Counted from the first letter of the stretch, positions 10,143-20,170 are shown. The stretch: DNA of 64,000 bases from Planctomonas sp. JC2975 (GCF_012985205.1 NZ_JABEKS010000001.1:806001-870000), one strand, 5' to 3'. The notes: generated from the letters alone by a model not told the origin. Translations and numbers: made by a program.

Positions 10143-12527
10143 TCAGCTCGATGCAGCCCCTGGCTTCCTGCTCCTCGTGAACCGGTACGACGCGATGCGG
10201 CGGCGCAGCCATCCGGCCGACGTCGACACGGACGTCCGGATCTGCTCCACACGGTGCCACAACTGCGAGCTGCGCTCGTCGGAGACGACGGTGCCGTCGA
10301 AGACGGCGGCGTCGGCTTCACAGGCGATGCTGCTCAACGCGTCGGATTCCAGAGGGATGCCCTGCTCGGCGGACTGTGCCTGGAGCGCCGCGGCCGTCTG
10401 CCGACGCGTCGCAACGGATGGCACGCGGTAGCCCAGCTCCCCGAACGTATCGACGAGTTCGTCCCATGCGCCCGCGGCCTGGAGGTCGCCGGGACCCCGG
10501 GCTCGCCGTCTGCGCCGTCGTCGTTTTCGCGCCGCCACGATGAGCATCGGCAGGAACACAGCAGCCGCCACGAGCAGCACGCCGCCGGATGCGTAGTAGG
10601 TCCAGACGGGAAGAGAGAACGCCGTCTTGTCCTTGGGCGGCTTCGTGTCCTTCGTCTTCACCGGCGTGAGCAGATCGTCCGCCTTCGGCGGGGTGTTCGG
10701 GGGCTGGCGCACCTGCGGCTGCGGCTGCAGCTTCGGCTTGACCGTCTGGTCCTTCGGCGCATCCGTCTTGGTCGGGGTCGGGAAGAACGGCACCCAGCCG
10801 ACACCCTGGAACGCCACCTCGTCCCACGCCGTCACGTCGTCGCCCGTGTACGTCACGGTGCCCTTGCCGCTGCTGTGCCCCTTGAAGCCCATGACCACCC
10901 GCACCGGGTAGCCCAGGTGCCTCGCCATGAGCGCGAACGCCGAGGTGTACTGCTCCTGGTCGCCCACCATGGGCGTCTTCTGAAGCAGATCGTTCATGCG
11001 ATCGGCTCCCTCGCCGGCGCGGGACGGCACCGGATCCGTCGCCCTGCCGTGGCTGAGGTATCCGAGCTTCTTCAGCGACCGTTCGATGTTGCGCAGCTTC
11101 TGGATGGCGCTGGCCGAGCCGCCGGCGTACTCCTCCGCCTTCGATGCGATGACGTCGGGCACGTTCGTGACGCTCGGCATCGCCAGCGTGGCGACGGGAA
11201 CGTTCTTCAGCGCCTTGTCGTTCGGGATCTTCTGAGCGGTCGCATCCACCGTGTACGTCATGCCACGGGACACACCGCTGGTCACGGCCGTCGTGCCCGT
11301 CGCAGTGTTCACGCGAACCGTCTGTCGCGGATCGGCGGAGCCGGTGGACTTCCCGAACTCGAGGTTGTCCGTGTAGCCGAGAGTCGGGAGCCACACGTTG
11401 TCATAGCCGAGCACCGCGAACCTGGACGTGGAGGTCGCGCCGGCCGTGAACAACGGCGGGGCCGGGATCGTGCTCCCGAGAAGCTCGAAGCTGCCCGATC
11501 CGTCGGTCTGCTCGCCGGGGCCGGTGACGCTCCAGACGATGCCGTCGTAGCTGTCCATGGTGGCCATCCGCACGAGCGTGCCGTTCGGGATGTTCGTGGC
11601 AGAGAACAGCTTCGTCTTGCGCAGGTCGTTGGCGTACTTGCGGAACGACGCCAGCGGCGCCGGGTAGTCGAGCGGATCGAACGGCGGTTGCACGGCATCC
11701 CGCACCACGAAGCGCTGCGACGACGCCGGAGCGGCGATCGTGCCGAGCGCACCCCCAGCGACGACCGCCACGGCCACGACGACGGCCGATCCGGCGATCG
11801 CCCTCCGCGCGAGGCCGGCGTCTGTCGCGATCGAACGTTTGGAGGAGCGGATGCGCCACCCGAGCCAGCACAGCGCGATGGCGGCGAACGCGATGCCGCG
11901 CCCTCCGGCGAACACGCTCTCGCGGGTGCCGAGCAGGATGCTCGCCAGCAACAGCAGCGTCGGCCCAGCGACGATGAGCGCGGCCCGCAACGTTGCGCGG
12001 CGGCCGCGGCTCGGCATCCGCACGGCGACGGATACGCAGACGAGTGACACGACCAGCGCAGCCGCGAACGGCACGACGGCGAGGTACGGCGGCGCCTCAA
12101 GCGGCGCACGCAGTGTGACGGCATCGGACCAGCCGAACACGGCACCGGTCGCCAGGTCTCCGAGCGAAGCCAGGGTGGGGACCACAACGAGGAGGCCCTC
12201 GTGCGGCAGCGCCAGGGCTGTGCCGAAGAGGAAGTAGGCGACGATGCCGGCGAGCACGGCCATCGGCATGGCAACGCGGAACAGGGCGCAGACCACGGCG
12301 ACCGCGGAACCGACGACGAGTCCACCGAAGCCGGCGACGAGATAGCCGAGGTGGCCGAACGCCGTTGCGAAGCCGAGGATGGCGATGCCTGCGAGCACCG
12401 CGAACACGGCAAGGTCGACCCACACGGACGCCGTCATCGTGCCGGCCCACCCGGCCCGTCCCGCCGTCTTCTCCGCGCGTGCCGTCGCCGCCGGGGGCAT
12501 CGCGGCCGTCGGTGTCGCCGCCGTCAT
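10143..12527 (-). CDS. Transglutaminase-like membrane protein (TgpA type), cassette copy 2
   Basis: 794 aa from the ATG that overlaps the DUF58 stop (ATGA). About seven hydrophobic helices fill the first 250 residues; an outer transglutaminase-like domain follows (GDQEQY about 522-527, VTAW 565-568). Then come a Pro/Lys-rich linker, one more membrane helix followed by a poly-Arg stretch, and a cytoplasmic tail of about 130 residues. The expected catalytic Cys and His positions hold Gln524 and Thr566, the same substitutions as in copy 1. The fold is therefore probably kept for binding rather than for cross-linking or proteolysis. It ends 166 bp before the next cassette, with that cassette's promoter in the gap. 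Confidence 0.9.
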   Translation of the reverse strand: MTAATPTAAMPPAATARAEKTAGRAGWAGTMTASVWVDLAVFAVLAGIAILGFATAFGHLGYLVAGFGGLVVGSAVAVVCALFRVAMPMAVLAGIVAYFLFGTALALPHEGLLVVVPTLASLGDLATGAVFGWSDAVTLRAPLEAPPYLAVVPFAAALVVSLVCVSVAVRMPSRGRRATLRAALIVAGPTLLLLASILLGTRESVFAGGRGIAFAAIALCWLGWRIRSSKRSIATDAGLARRAIAGSAVVVAVAVVAGGALGTIAAPASSQRFVVRDAVQPPFDPLDYPAPLASFRKYANDLRKTKLFSATNIPNGTLVRMATMDSYDGIVWSVTGPGEQTDGSGSFELLGSTIPAPPLFTAGATSTSRFAVLGYDNVWLPTLGYTDNLEFGKSTGSADPRQTVRVNTATGTTAVTSGVSRGMTYTVDATAQKIPNDKALKNVPVATLAMPSVTNVPDVIASKAEEYAGGSASAIQKLRNIERSLKKLGYLSHGRATDPVPSRAGEGADRMNDLLQKTPMVGDQEQYTSAFALMARHLGYPVRVVMGFKGHSSGKGTVTYTGDDVTAWDEVAFQGVGWVPFFPTPTKTDAPKDQTVKPKLQPQPQVRQPPNTPPKADDLLTPVKTKDTKPPKDKTAFSLPVWTYYASGGVLLVAAAVFLPMLIVAARKRRRRRRRARGPGDLQAAGAWDELVDTFGELGYRVPSVATRRQTAAALQAQSAEQGIPLESDALSSIACEADAAVFDGTVVSDERSSQLWHRVEQIRTSVSTSAGWLRRRIASYRFTRSRKPGAASS

Positions 12528-13825
12528 CGTCCTGCCCTCTGCAGAAGTCCGGCGAGCTCGGACAGCGCGGTGACCGTGGCGACGACCGCGTTGCCCACCT
12601 TGCGCAGTCCGGGGTCCTCGTCGGCAGCGGTCCGCACGACGATCACGGGCGTGTCCGTCGGGTACAGCGTGGACAGAGCGTGCAGTTCCTTGTGCGTCGC
12701 GATGCTGCCGACAACGGCGATCACGAGGCTCGGGTCGGGCAGGCGGGCACCGATGGTGCGCGCGAACTCGCGCAGCGAACCGTAGCGGCTGTCGATCTGC
12801 TGGATGCGGCACGTGTCGTCCAGCAGCGTCATCGGCGTCCGTTCGCGCAGACGCGCGTTCTCCCACACCACATCGAGCTCGGACTCCTCCGCCGCCACCT
12901 CGACGGCGATCGAGGCGAGTGCCGACACGGCCAGCTCGAACTCGTCATCGGAGAGATAGAAACGGCGGTCGGCGCTCATCAGCAGGAGAAGCTGCGAACG
13001 GCGCGTCTCCTGATATTGGCGCACCATGAGCTGTCCCGTGCGCGCGGAGCTGCGCCAGTGCACGTTGCGGATGTCGTCACCCGGCTCGTAGGCGCGCAGC
13101 GCGTGGAATGCGAGGTCGCTGTCCGTGATGGCCTTGGTGGTCTGGCCCTCGAGGTCCTTCACCAGACCTCGGGCGGTGGCGGCGATCCGCGTGATCTTCG
13201 GATGCACGAACAGCTCGACCTGGTCCGTCCACGTCGTGGTGCGTCGCAGCAGGCCGAGCTGGTCGCCCCGGACGCTGACCGCGGGGCCCGCGACGATGAG
13301 CGCACGTCGTTCGGTCGGGATCGCGAAGAGACTCTCGTCTTCGGCCCCCGGCGCCAGCCTCGGCACGACGAACTCGGCGAGGCCTTCGCCGACGGCGAGC
13401 TCCATGCGTGTCGGCAGAACGGGCCGGTGTCCGGTGTTGACGACCTCCATACGGCCCATGGCGCGGTCGCCGGCAGTGACCCGACGAGGGTTGAGCTCGA
13501 TGGCGACTCGGTAGGTTGCGCGACCGAACAGGTAGCCGCACGCGGCGAGCATCCCCGCAGCCAGGGCGAAGCCGATGTAGGCGAACTCGGCCCAGCCGAG
13601 CACGAAGGCGAGGCCGAACGAGACGACAGCCGAGACGACGACGATCCAGCCGAGCGGCGTGATCGTCTTGACCGCGCCGATGACGACGGTCAGCGGCACG
13701 TCGATGATCCGGCGCAGCGCGCGCCAGATCGCCGCGAGCCCGCCAAGGAGCGCACGCCACAGCTCCCGCAGGGCGAAGGTCGCCTGCGAGCCGGTGCGCC
13801 GCTCTGCCGTCGTCACGTCGGTCAT
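12524..13825 (-). CDS. DUF58 domain protein, cassette copy 2
   Basis: 433 aa. The ATG overlaps the moxR stop (ATGA) and the stop overlaps the next gene (ATGA), so the three genes are tightly coupled. A pair of membrane helices lies near residues 47-95, followed by the DUF58 core with YEPGDDIRNVHW and SARTGQLMVRQY. The N-terminal cytosolic segment is shorter than in copy 1 and unrelated to it. Family knowledge places DUF58 proteins as membrane partners of MoxR ATPases; the substrate here is unknown. Confidence 0.9.
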   Translation of the reverse strand: MTDVTTAERRTGSQATFALRELWRALLGGLAAIWRALRRIIDVPLTVVIGAVKTITPLGWIVVVSAVVSFGLAFVLGWAEFAYIGFALAAGMLAACGYLFGRATYRVAIELNPRRVTAGDRAMGRMEVVNTGHRPVLPTRMELAVGEGLAEFVVPRLAPGAEDESLFAIPTERRALIVAGPAVSVRGDQLGLLRRTTTWTDQVELFVHPKITRIAATARGLVKDLEGQTTKAITDSDLAFHALRAYEPGDDIRNVHWRSSARTGQLMVRQYQETRRSQLLLLMSADRRFYLSDDEFELAVSALASIAVEVAAEESELDVVWENARLRERTPMTLLDDTCRIQQIDSRYGSLREFARTIGARLPDPSLVIAVVGSIATHKELHALSTLYPTDTPVIVVRTAADEDPGLRKVGNAVVATVTALSELAGLLQRAGR

Positions 13826-14790
13826 GCTGCTCGGTAGGCGGGTGGGTTGACGGTCGCGAGCGCCCTGGCCACCACATCCTCGGCCGTGACGCCCGAGAAC
13901 TCGGCCTCCGGGTCCACGATCACGCGGTGTGCGAGAACGGGGACCGCCAGCTCGCGCACGTCGTCCGGCGTCACGTACGTGCGACCCGCGGCGATCGCCC
14001 ACGTCTTGGCAGCACGCGCCAACGCCAGCGCGCCACGGATACTCACACCCAACGCCGCATCCCTGTCGGCACGCGTCGCGGACACCAACTCGCTGAGGTA
14101 GCCCATCACGGCGCCATCCGTGTGCACATCAGCAGCCAACTGCGACATCGTCGTCACCGACTCCGACGCGATGATCGCCGACACCGAAGCAGCACGAGCC
14201 CGGTTCGAGGACTCCATGAGCAGACGCACGGTCGTCTCGTGGTCCGGATACCCCAGCGATGTCTTGATCAGGAACCGGTCCAACTGTGCCTCGGGCAACG
14301 TGTACGTGCCCGCCTGCTCGATCGGGTTCTGCGTCGCAATCACCATGAACGGGCTGCCGACCGGATGGGAGACGCCGTCCACCGTGACGATGCCCTCCTC
14401 CATCACCTCCAACAACGCGGACTGCGTCTTCGGGGATGCGCGGTTGATCTCATCCGCGAGCACCACGGAGGCGAAGATCGGGCCGGGGTGGAACTCGAAC
14501 CGGCCGTTCGACTGGTCGTAGATCGTCACACCCGTCACGTCGGAAGGCAGCAGATCCGGCGTGAACTGGATGCGCGACTGCGTCCCCTGAATCGTGTTCG
14601 CCAGCGCCTTCGCCAGGACCGTCTTACCCGTGCCGGGGACATCCTCCAAAAGCACGTGGCCGCCGGACAGCATCGCCGTCACGACCAGCTTGATCGCGTG
14701 CTCTTTGCCCAGGATCGCCTTGTCGACGTTCCCCACCAACTGCCCGAAGGCGCCGGCGAACCACGCCGCCTGCTCCTGAGTCACTGCCAT
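13822..14790 (-). CDS. moxR: MoxR family AAA+ ATPase, cassette copy 2
   Basis: 322 aa. The ATG at 14790 has a good AGAAGG ribosome site; in-frame starts further upstream have none. Walker A (52-57), Walker B (109-114), sensor 1 and the arginine finger are intact. Compared with copy 1 the changes are A20G, S-to-A and K-to-R near residue 242, and A-to-S, S-to-A and I-to-L in the last 25 residues. DNA differences between the copies are mostly at synonymous positions. The protein seems to be under strong constraint, perhaps because either ATPase can serve both cassettes. Confidence 0.95.
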   Translation of the reverse strand: MAVTQEQAAWFAGAFGQLVGNVDKAILGKEHAIKLVVTAMLSGGHVLLEDVPGTGKTVLAKALANTIQGTQSRIQFTPDLLPSDVTGVTIYDQSNGRFEFHPGPIFASVVLADEINRASPKTQSALLEVMEEGIVTVDGVSHPVGSPFMVIATQNPIEQAGTYTLPEAQLDRFLIKTSLGYPDHETTVRLLMESSNRARAASVSAIIASESVTTMSQLAADVHTDGAVMGYLSELVSATRADRDAALGVSIRGALALARAAKTWAIAAGRTYVTPDDVRELAVPVLAHRVIVDPEAEFSGVTAEDVVARALATVNPPAYRAA

Positions 14791-14839
14791 GATCGTTGCC
14801 TTCTCGTACTTTCTCTTGACTTGATTCGTCGTGCCCGCA

Positions 14840-17800
14840 TCAGAAGGGCACAGTCGGGCTCCGCACGCCATTGATGATGATGTAGCCGCTCTCGTACGTG
14901 CCGCAGTTCGGCTTGCGCGTCGTGTAGTAGGTGCTCGTGTCGATGCTGCCGTTGCTGTCGCTCTTCACGCCGGGGACCACCTCGTTCAGCCCCGCCGTGC
15001 AGTAGATGGTCACCGAGTACGTCGTGTTCGCTGAGAAGTTCTGGCCCTTGATCAGGAAGTAGTGGCACGTGCCACCGCCGCTCTGGCAAGGAACAGAGTG
15101 CGCAGTGTCCGGACCCGTCTGTGCTGCCGGCTGGGGGTTCGGCACGTTGACCGTGTTGCTCGAGGCTGACCAATCGCTCCAGTTATTGCCGTTGTTCTCG
15201 ACTTGGACCTGAACGGAGTAGTTTCCGGCGCTGAGGCTGCCAACAGACGCGCTCGTTGACGTCGTTTGGCCCGTCTGTCCGCTGCTGAGCTTCCACTTGT
15301 ACATCTTGAGACCACCCTTCGTGTCCGGTTCACTCCAGCTGAAGCTCACCTTGCCGTTGGGAGAATCCCCGCTCTCGGAGATGGATGGCCTGGCCGGTGT
15401 CGCCGGCGTTCCATACGTCGTGACCGAGTTGCTCGACGCCGACGCCTGACTGGATCCGTCGTCGTTCTCCGCGACGATCGTGAAGGTGTATGCCGTTCCG
15501 TTGGTCACCGAGATGGCCTGGCCCTTGGGCGGTGCACTGCCCGTCACCGTGGCGGCCTTCTTGCCGTTCGCGTAGATGAGGTAGTCGTTGATCGTCTTGC
15601 CGTTGTCGGTCGGAGCGCTCGCAAGACTGACCTTGATCGACCCATCCCCGTTCGCTACCGCAGTCGGCTTCGCAGGCTGAGCGGGCACGTCGTGGATGAC
15701 CACCTGGTACTGCCCGATGGTCGATGCTGTGCGGGCCGGGTCCTTGGTGGCGTCCTGCACGTTGAACTGGATGTTCACGGTGCCGACGGAGGCACCGCTG
15801 CCTACGCTCACGCTGATCGACGTGCCCGTGAACGACACCGTCACTCCCGTCGGCGAGCTGACGGCCTTGGCGCTCGTGATGGTGAGCGGCTGTCCTGGGA
15901 ACGGATTCACCCAGTACTGGTCGCTCGTCGCGTTGCTCCAGGTCGTGGACTTGGTGCGCTGCACCTCCTGGCTGAACGGTGCGTCCTTCTGCTGCGCCAA
16001 CGGCCTCGTCGAGCTGACGACCTTGACGTTGACGGATCCGTCGATCGAGGTGGTCGGCGAGTTCACCTTGAAGTGAATCGTCGCCGTCGTGCCGGGTTGT
16101 GTGCCGAACGGCGCAGAGATGGACAGCGTCGACCCGCTCGGCGTCGCGACGATGCCGCCGGAGGCGCCCGAGAAGTCGGAGTACGTCAGCTTGCTCAGGA
16201 TGTCCGGGTTCGGGTGGTAGCTCGACGCCCGGAGGTCGACGGTCGTCGGGTTCTCGCCGGCCTCGATGGTGACGTTCGGCGGCGTGAAGGTGGGTGGGAC
16301 ATCCGACTGATCCGGGTTGCCAACGGTGATCGGCAGCACGAGCGACGTCACGCGATCCGCCGACTGGCCGGGTTCACGACCGTCATCGACCTTGAACGTG
16401 ATCGCCGCCGGGCCGCGGTAGTCCTTCTCCGCGGTGAACGTGAGCGTCTGATCGTCGACGTAGCCGGACGTCGTGGAGTGGGTCACCGTCACGCCGCCCC
16501 GGCTCACGATCTTGGCGGGTCGTCCGGACGGCACAGTGATCAGGTCGGACAGCTTCCACGTCTTCGTGCCGTTCATCGACACGATCTGCTGCGGCACCTT
16601 GACCGTCGGCGGCGGAGTTCCGTCGGACGCCGGCGGAACGATGATGAATGCCTCGCCTGCGAGCCCCGTCGTGGGGTCGGTCAGCGTGTAGGCGACAGCC
16701 ACGCGTGTGTGTTGCGGCTCGACCGTGACCTTTCCGTTCGCGTCGACCGTCGCATACTTCGCGTTCGGGCCGGTCACGTCGACCTTCAGCGCGTTCACCA
16801 GGTCGGACGGATTCACCGCGCCCTCGAAGACGTCGACCTTCACGGAACTCTTGCCGACGGCATCCGCCGACTGCACGACCTGGTCGATCGCCGTCGGATA
16901 CACGGGCTTCGCGTCGTTCGTCACGATGACCTGCACGTAGGCGCTCGCCTGCCCGCCTTGGCCGTTGGTGATCGTGTAGCGGGCGACGTAGACTCCCTGC
17001 TTCTCCGGGGCCTGCACGAGTACGAGCTGTCCGTGAACGGAGGCCTTGAGCTCCGGATCGACGTCGGCGAGCTTCTTCTCCACCGAGATCGTGTAGCCGT
17101 TGGGGTCCGAGTCGTTGCCGAGCACCGGAACGGATGCCGTCCTGCCCGGCTTGACCTCCACCGTGTCGTTCACGGCGACGGGAGGCTGCAGGCTGCTGGG
17201 ACGCGGGATGACGCCGATCCGCACCGTTCCCGTCGCACTCTTGCCGTAGGTGTCGGTCACCTTGTAGGTGAAGGTGTCCGTGCCTCCGGATCCCGGATAC
17301 GCCTCGTAGGTGAACGAGGTGGAGGTGGTCGAGGCGATCCGTCCCAGCGTCGGCTGGCCGACGATGCCGTCGAGCGTCACGGAGTCGCCGTCGGGATCGA
17401 TCCCGTCGAGCGGAACGGTGATCGGCACGCTCGAGCCGGCGAACGCGCGGGCGGTCAACGCGGTCGGGTTCGGTGCCTGATCCTTGCCGTCCTTGGCCGT
17501 GACGACGAACGTGACGGTGCCGACGGCGTTCTGCCCCCACTTGTCGCTGATGGTGTACGAGACGGAGTACTGGCCCGGGGTCGACGGAGCCTGGTACCGC
17601 ACGGTCTCCCCGCTGACGAACGCCGTGGCCCCAGCGCCCTGATTGGAGACGTCCTTCAACTTGGGATCGAGGGTGAAGGGCTCGTTGTCCGGCGAGTAGT
17701 CGTTGTCCAGCACATCCACCGTGGCGATATCGCCGACCCGCACTGTCGCGGCATCGTCGACGGCGACCGGCGGCTGGTGGATCACCAGCGGCGGGATCGG

Positions 17801-20122
17801 AACGACGGTGATCGTCGAGGTGGATTCCTTCACGCCGTCGGACACGACGTAGTTGAGCTGCACCTGCTGGGGAAGGACCGTCGGCGCGGTGATCTTGACC
17901 ACCTGGTTGTCGAGCAGCTCTACGTTGAGGTCGGACGAGGCGTCGGTCTTGGTCACGGATCGCACGGCGAGCACTCGGCCCGAGGGCGACGAGTCGTTCG
18001 CGAGCGGGTTCACGGTGGTGCTCTCCCCCGGTCGCACGTATGCGTCGTCTGCAACGGCGATGGGGGCTCCGTCCGCTCCGCCATCGGTCGCGTCGAGGCG
18101 GATCAGGCCGGTCGTCGTCTTCGCTCCCGCACCGAGCGTGTACTTCAGGTAGTACTCCCCCGGGGTGGATGCGGTGGCGGTGACGGTGCCCTTCTGCGGG
18201 TCGGTGACGACCGTCGGATCCGATGGGCCGCTGTCGCTGTTCGCTCCGACGAGCGCGAGCTCATCTCCGGACGGAGAGAGGTCGTTGTCGAGCGGATGGA
18301 TGGTGACCGGCTGCCCGGCCACGCCGGATGCGAAGTCCGGCGTCGCAACCGGAGCGAGCGAGCCCTGCGGCTTCACGGTGACCATCAGGGATCCGCTCGC
18401 ACTCGCGTGACCGTCCGTGACGGTGTACCGAACCTCCTTGACACCGGCCTGCCCGTTCTTGCTGAGGAACGTGATGCGGCCGTCCGGCTGGAACTGCACC
18501 TGGTCGTCCGTCGTCGACTGCGCGGACGACAGCGACATGTCGTCGCCGTCGGGATCCATCCAGTCGTTCAGCACGTCGTAGGTCACCGACTGACCCACCT
18601 CGACGGATGCGTCGCTCTCCCTCTTCGAAGCAGGCGCGGCGTTCTGCGTTGCGGGGTGCACCGTGGCGTTGACCTGGGCGTTGGCCTGCCCGCCGCGGCC
18701 GTCGTCGATCGTGTAGCGGAACGAGACGCCTCCCGTCACGTCGTCGGGAACCGTCAGCTGCACCGACCGGCCCCCCTCGATGATGTCGAGGTGTCCCTCA
18801 GCGGCGGGGATCGGCGACACGGCTGTCACCGTGAGCACGTCGCCGTCGGGATCCGTGTCGTTGTCCAGCACCGGAAGCACGGTGGACCGTCCGGCACGCA
18901 CGCCGTAGTTGTCGTCGACGGCCGTCGGCGGATGATTGTCCTTCGTACGGTGCGCGAGCGTGTCCTGGAACGACTGCAGCACGGGCTTCTCCTGGCCGGT
19001 GTCGCCGTTCACCTGCGAGTCGTTCGGCTTGAGCGTCGCCCAGTTCTGCACGAGCACCATGTGACTGGAGACGACCCAGGCGTCTCCGTTGCGCAGGTTG
19101 TTCAGCGCGATGACGCTGCCGTTCACCCTGAATCGCAGGTCGTCGTCGCTGACCTGCTGCGCGATGTCCATCCCGACGGATGCCTTCCCGTCGCATGCGT
19201 AGAGATAGCGGGCGGCACCTGCCCAGGCCCCGTACGAACATCCGTTCAGCCACACGGGCGCCGAGACCTGATCGGACCTCGTGACCGCCTGCTTGACCCC
19301 GGCCGAGACGATGGAGACCTTGCTGCCGTCCAGTGGCACCTTCAGGAGTGCGCCGCCTGAGGCGACGAGCGCATACGCGTTCTCGGCACCCGGCTGCTGG
19401 AGTTGAAGGCCCTTCGTCGGAAGATTGACCACCTTGTCCGTGCTGACCAGCACGCGGTTGAGCTTGGTGTCCAGGATCACCGGGGTGTCGCCGACCGCGG
19501 ACAACTGGAAGCCCGAAGAGACGGACAGCGTGGACTGCTGCCCCGTCGCTCCCGGGTGATCGAACCGCAGCAGGGCCTTGCGTGTCGGCGACACGCTGTA
19601 GGTCACTCCCGACGAGGTGACGACCGTTTTGGTTCCGGTACCGAGCTTCGCGGACGGCTTGGTCTTCGACGGGTCGAACGCCAGCCGGGACGACGCGTCG
19701 AGCACCCACACCTTGCCGTCGGGAGCCGTGATGGCGATGGTGTTGCCGCCGTAGGAGACTTGCGAGCCCGCGGGAATGCTCACCCGGTCGACGAACGAGA
19801 CGAAGGCCGGATCGATGCGCTCCAGCGTGCCGTTCTTCGTGTCGGTGAGGAAGTACGCTGAGCCGTTCTGCAGCACGTCGAGTGAGCTGGAGGCACCAGT
19901 GACCGCGGCATCAAGCTCATCGATCTGATGGTTCAGGCGACCGCCCATGAGCTTGTCGCCGTTGGTGACCCAGACGTCTCGCGCGGTGAGGCTCACGTCA
20001 TCCGTCGGGAAGCCCTTGTGCAGCACGGCGAATGTCACAGGCACGGCCGCGACGACCGCGATGACGACCGCGGAAGCGATCGCCTTGTGTGCGCGGATCC
20101 AAGCAGCGAGGGGCCTGAGCAC
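14840..20122 (-). CDS. Giant membrane-anchored Ig-like/fibronectin III surface protein, cassette copy 2
   Basis: 1760 aa from a GTG start. Layout matches the paralogue at 4511-9976: N-terminal membrane helix (about 15-36), beta-rich head (about 45-400) with the shared motif NGCSYGAWAG, seven acidic-turn modules (for example DNDTDPDGD, GNDSDPNG), more Ig-like modules, and two fn3 domains. The C-terminal domain is different, with four Cys. The long Thr/Pro linker of copy 1 is replaced by a short Pro-rich joint. The head is better conserved than the tip, as expected if the anchor meets common partners and the tip meets different ligands (inference). moxR follows after 49 bp. Confidence 0.9.
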   Translation of the reverse strand: MLRPLAAWIRAHKAIASAVVIAVVAAVPVTFAVLHKGFPTDDVSLTARDVWVTNGDKLMGGRLNHQIDELDAAVTGASSSLDVLQNGSAYFLTDTKNGTLERIDPAFVSFVDRVSIPAGSQVSYGGNTIAITAPDGKVWVLDASSRLAFDPSKTKPSAKLGTGTKTVVTSSGVTYSVSPTRKALLRFDHPGATGQQSTLSVSSGFQLSAVGDTPVILDTKLNRVLVSTDKVVNLPTKGLQLQQPGAENAYALVASGGALLKVPLDGSKVSIVSAGVKQAVTRSDQVSAPVWLNGCSYGAWAGAARYLYACDGKASVGMDIAQQVSDDDLRFRVNGSVIALNNLRNGDAWVVSSHMVLVQNWATLKPNDSQVNGDTGQEKPVLQSFQDTLAHRTKDNHPPTAVDDNYGVRAGRSTVLPVLDNDTDPDGDVLTVTAVSPIPAAEGHLDIIEGGRSVQLTVPDDVTGGVSFRYTIDDGRGGQANAQVNATVHPATQNAAPASKRESDASVEVGQSVTYDVLNDWMDPDGDDMSLSSAQSTTDDQVQFQPDGRITFLSKNGQAGVKEVRYTVTDGHASASGSLMVTVKPQGSLAPVATPDFASGVAGQPVTIHPLDNDLSPSGDELALVGANSDSGPSDPTVVTDPQKGTVTATASTPGEYYLKYTLGAGAKTTTGLIRLDATDGGADGAPIAVADDAYVRPGESTTVNPLANDSSPSGRVLAVRSVTKTDASSDLNVELLDNQVVKITAPTVLPQQVQLNYVVSDGVKESTSTITVVPIPPLVIHQPPVAVDDAATVRVGDIATVDVLDNDYSPDNEPFTLDPKLKDVSNQGAGATAFVSGETVRYQAPSTPGQYSVSYTISDKWGQNAVGTVTFVVTAKDGKDQAPNPTALTARAFAGSSVPITVPLDGIDPDGDSVTLDGIVGQPTLGRIASTTSTSFTYEAYPGSGGTDTFTYKVTDTYGKSATGTVRIGVIPRPSSLQPPVAVNDTVEVKPGRTASVPVLGNDSDPNGYTISVEKKLADVDPELKASVHGQLVLVQAPEKQGVYVARYTITNGQGGQASAYVQVIVTNDAKPVYPTAIDQVVQSADAVGKSSVKVDVFEGAVNPSDLVNALKVDVTGPNAKYATVDANGKVTVEPQHTRVAVAYTLTDPTTGLAGEAFIIVPPASDGTPPPTVKVPQQIVSMNGTKTWKLSDLITVPSGRPAKIVSRGGVTVTHSTTSGYVDDQTLTFTAEKDYRGPAAITFKVDDGREPGQSADRVTSLVLPITVGNPDQSDVPPTFTPPNVTIEAGENPTTVDLRASSYHPNPDILSKLTYSDFSGASGGIVATPSGSTLSISAPFGTQPGTTATIHFKVNSPTTSIDGSVNVKVVSSTRPLAQQKDAPFSQEVQRTKSTTWSNATSDQYWVNPFPGQPLTITSAKAVSSPTGVTVSFTGTSISVSVGSGASVGTVNIQFNVQDATKDPARTASTIGQYQVVIHDVPAQPAKPTAVANGDGSIKVSLASAPTDNGKTINDYLIYANGKKAATVTGSAPPKGQAISVTNGTAYTFTIVAENDDGSSQASASSNSVTTYGTPATPARPSISESGDSPNGKVSFSWSEPDTKGGLKMYKWKLSSGQTGQTTSTSASVGSLSAGNYSVQVQVENNGNNWSDWSASSNTVNVPNPQPAAQTGPDTAHSVPCQSGGGTCHYFLIKGQNFSANTTYSVTIYCTAGLNEVVPGVKSDSNGSIDTSTYYTTRKPNCGTYESGYIIINGVRSPTVPF

Positions 20123-20170
20123 GATGTCTGTGTTCCCTATCCCGTCCGGCGATCCGACTACAGAGTGGTG

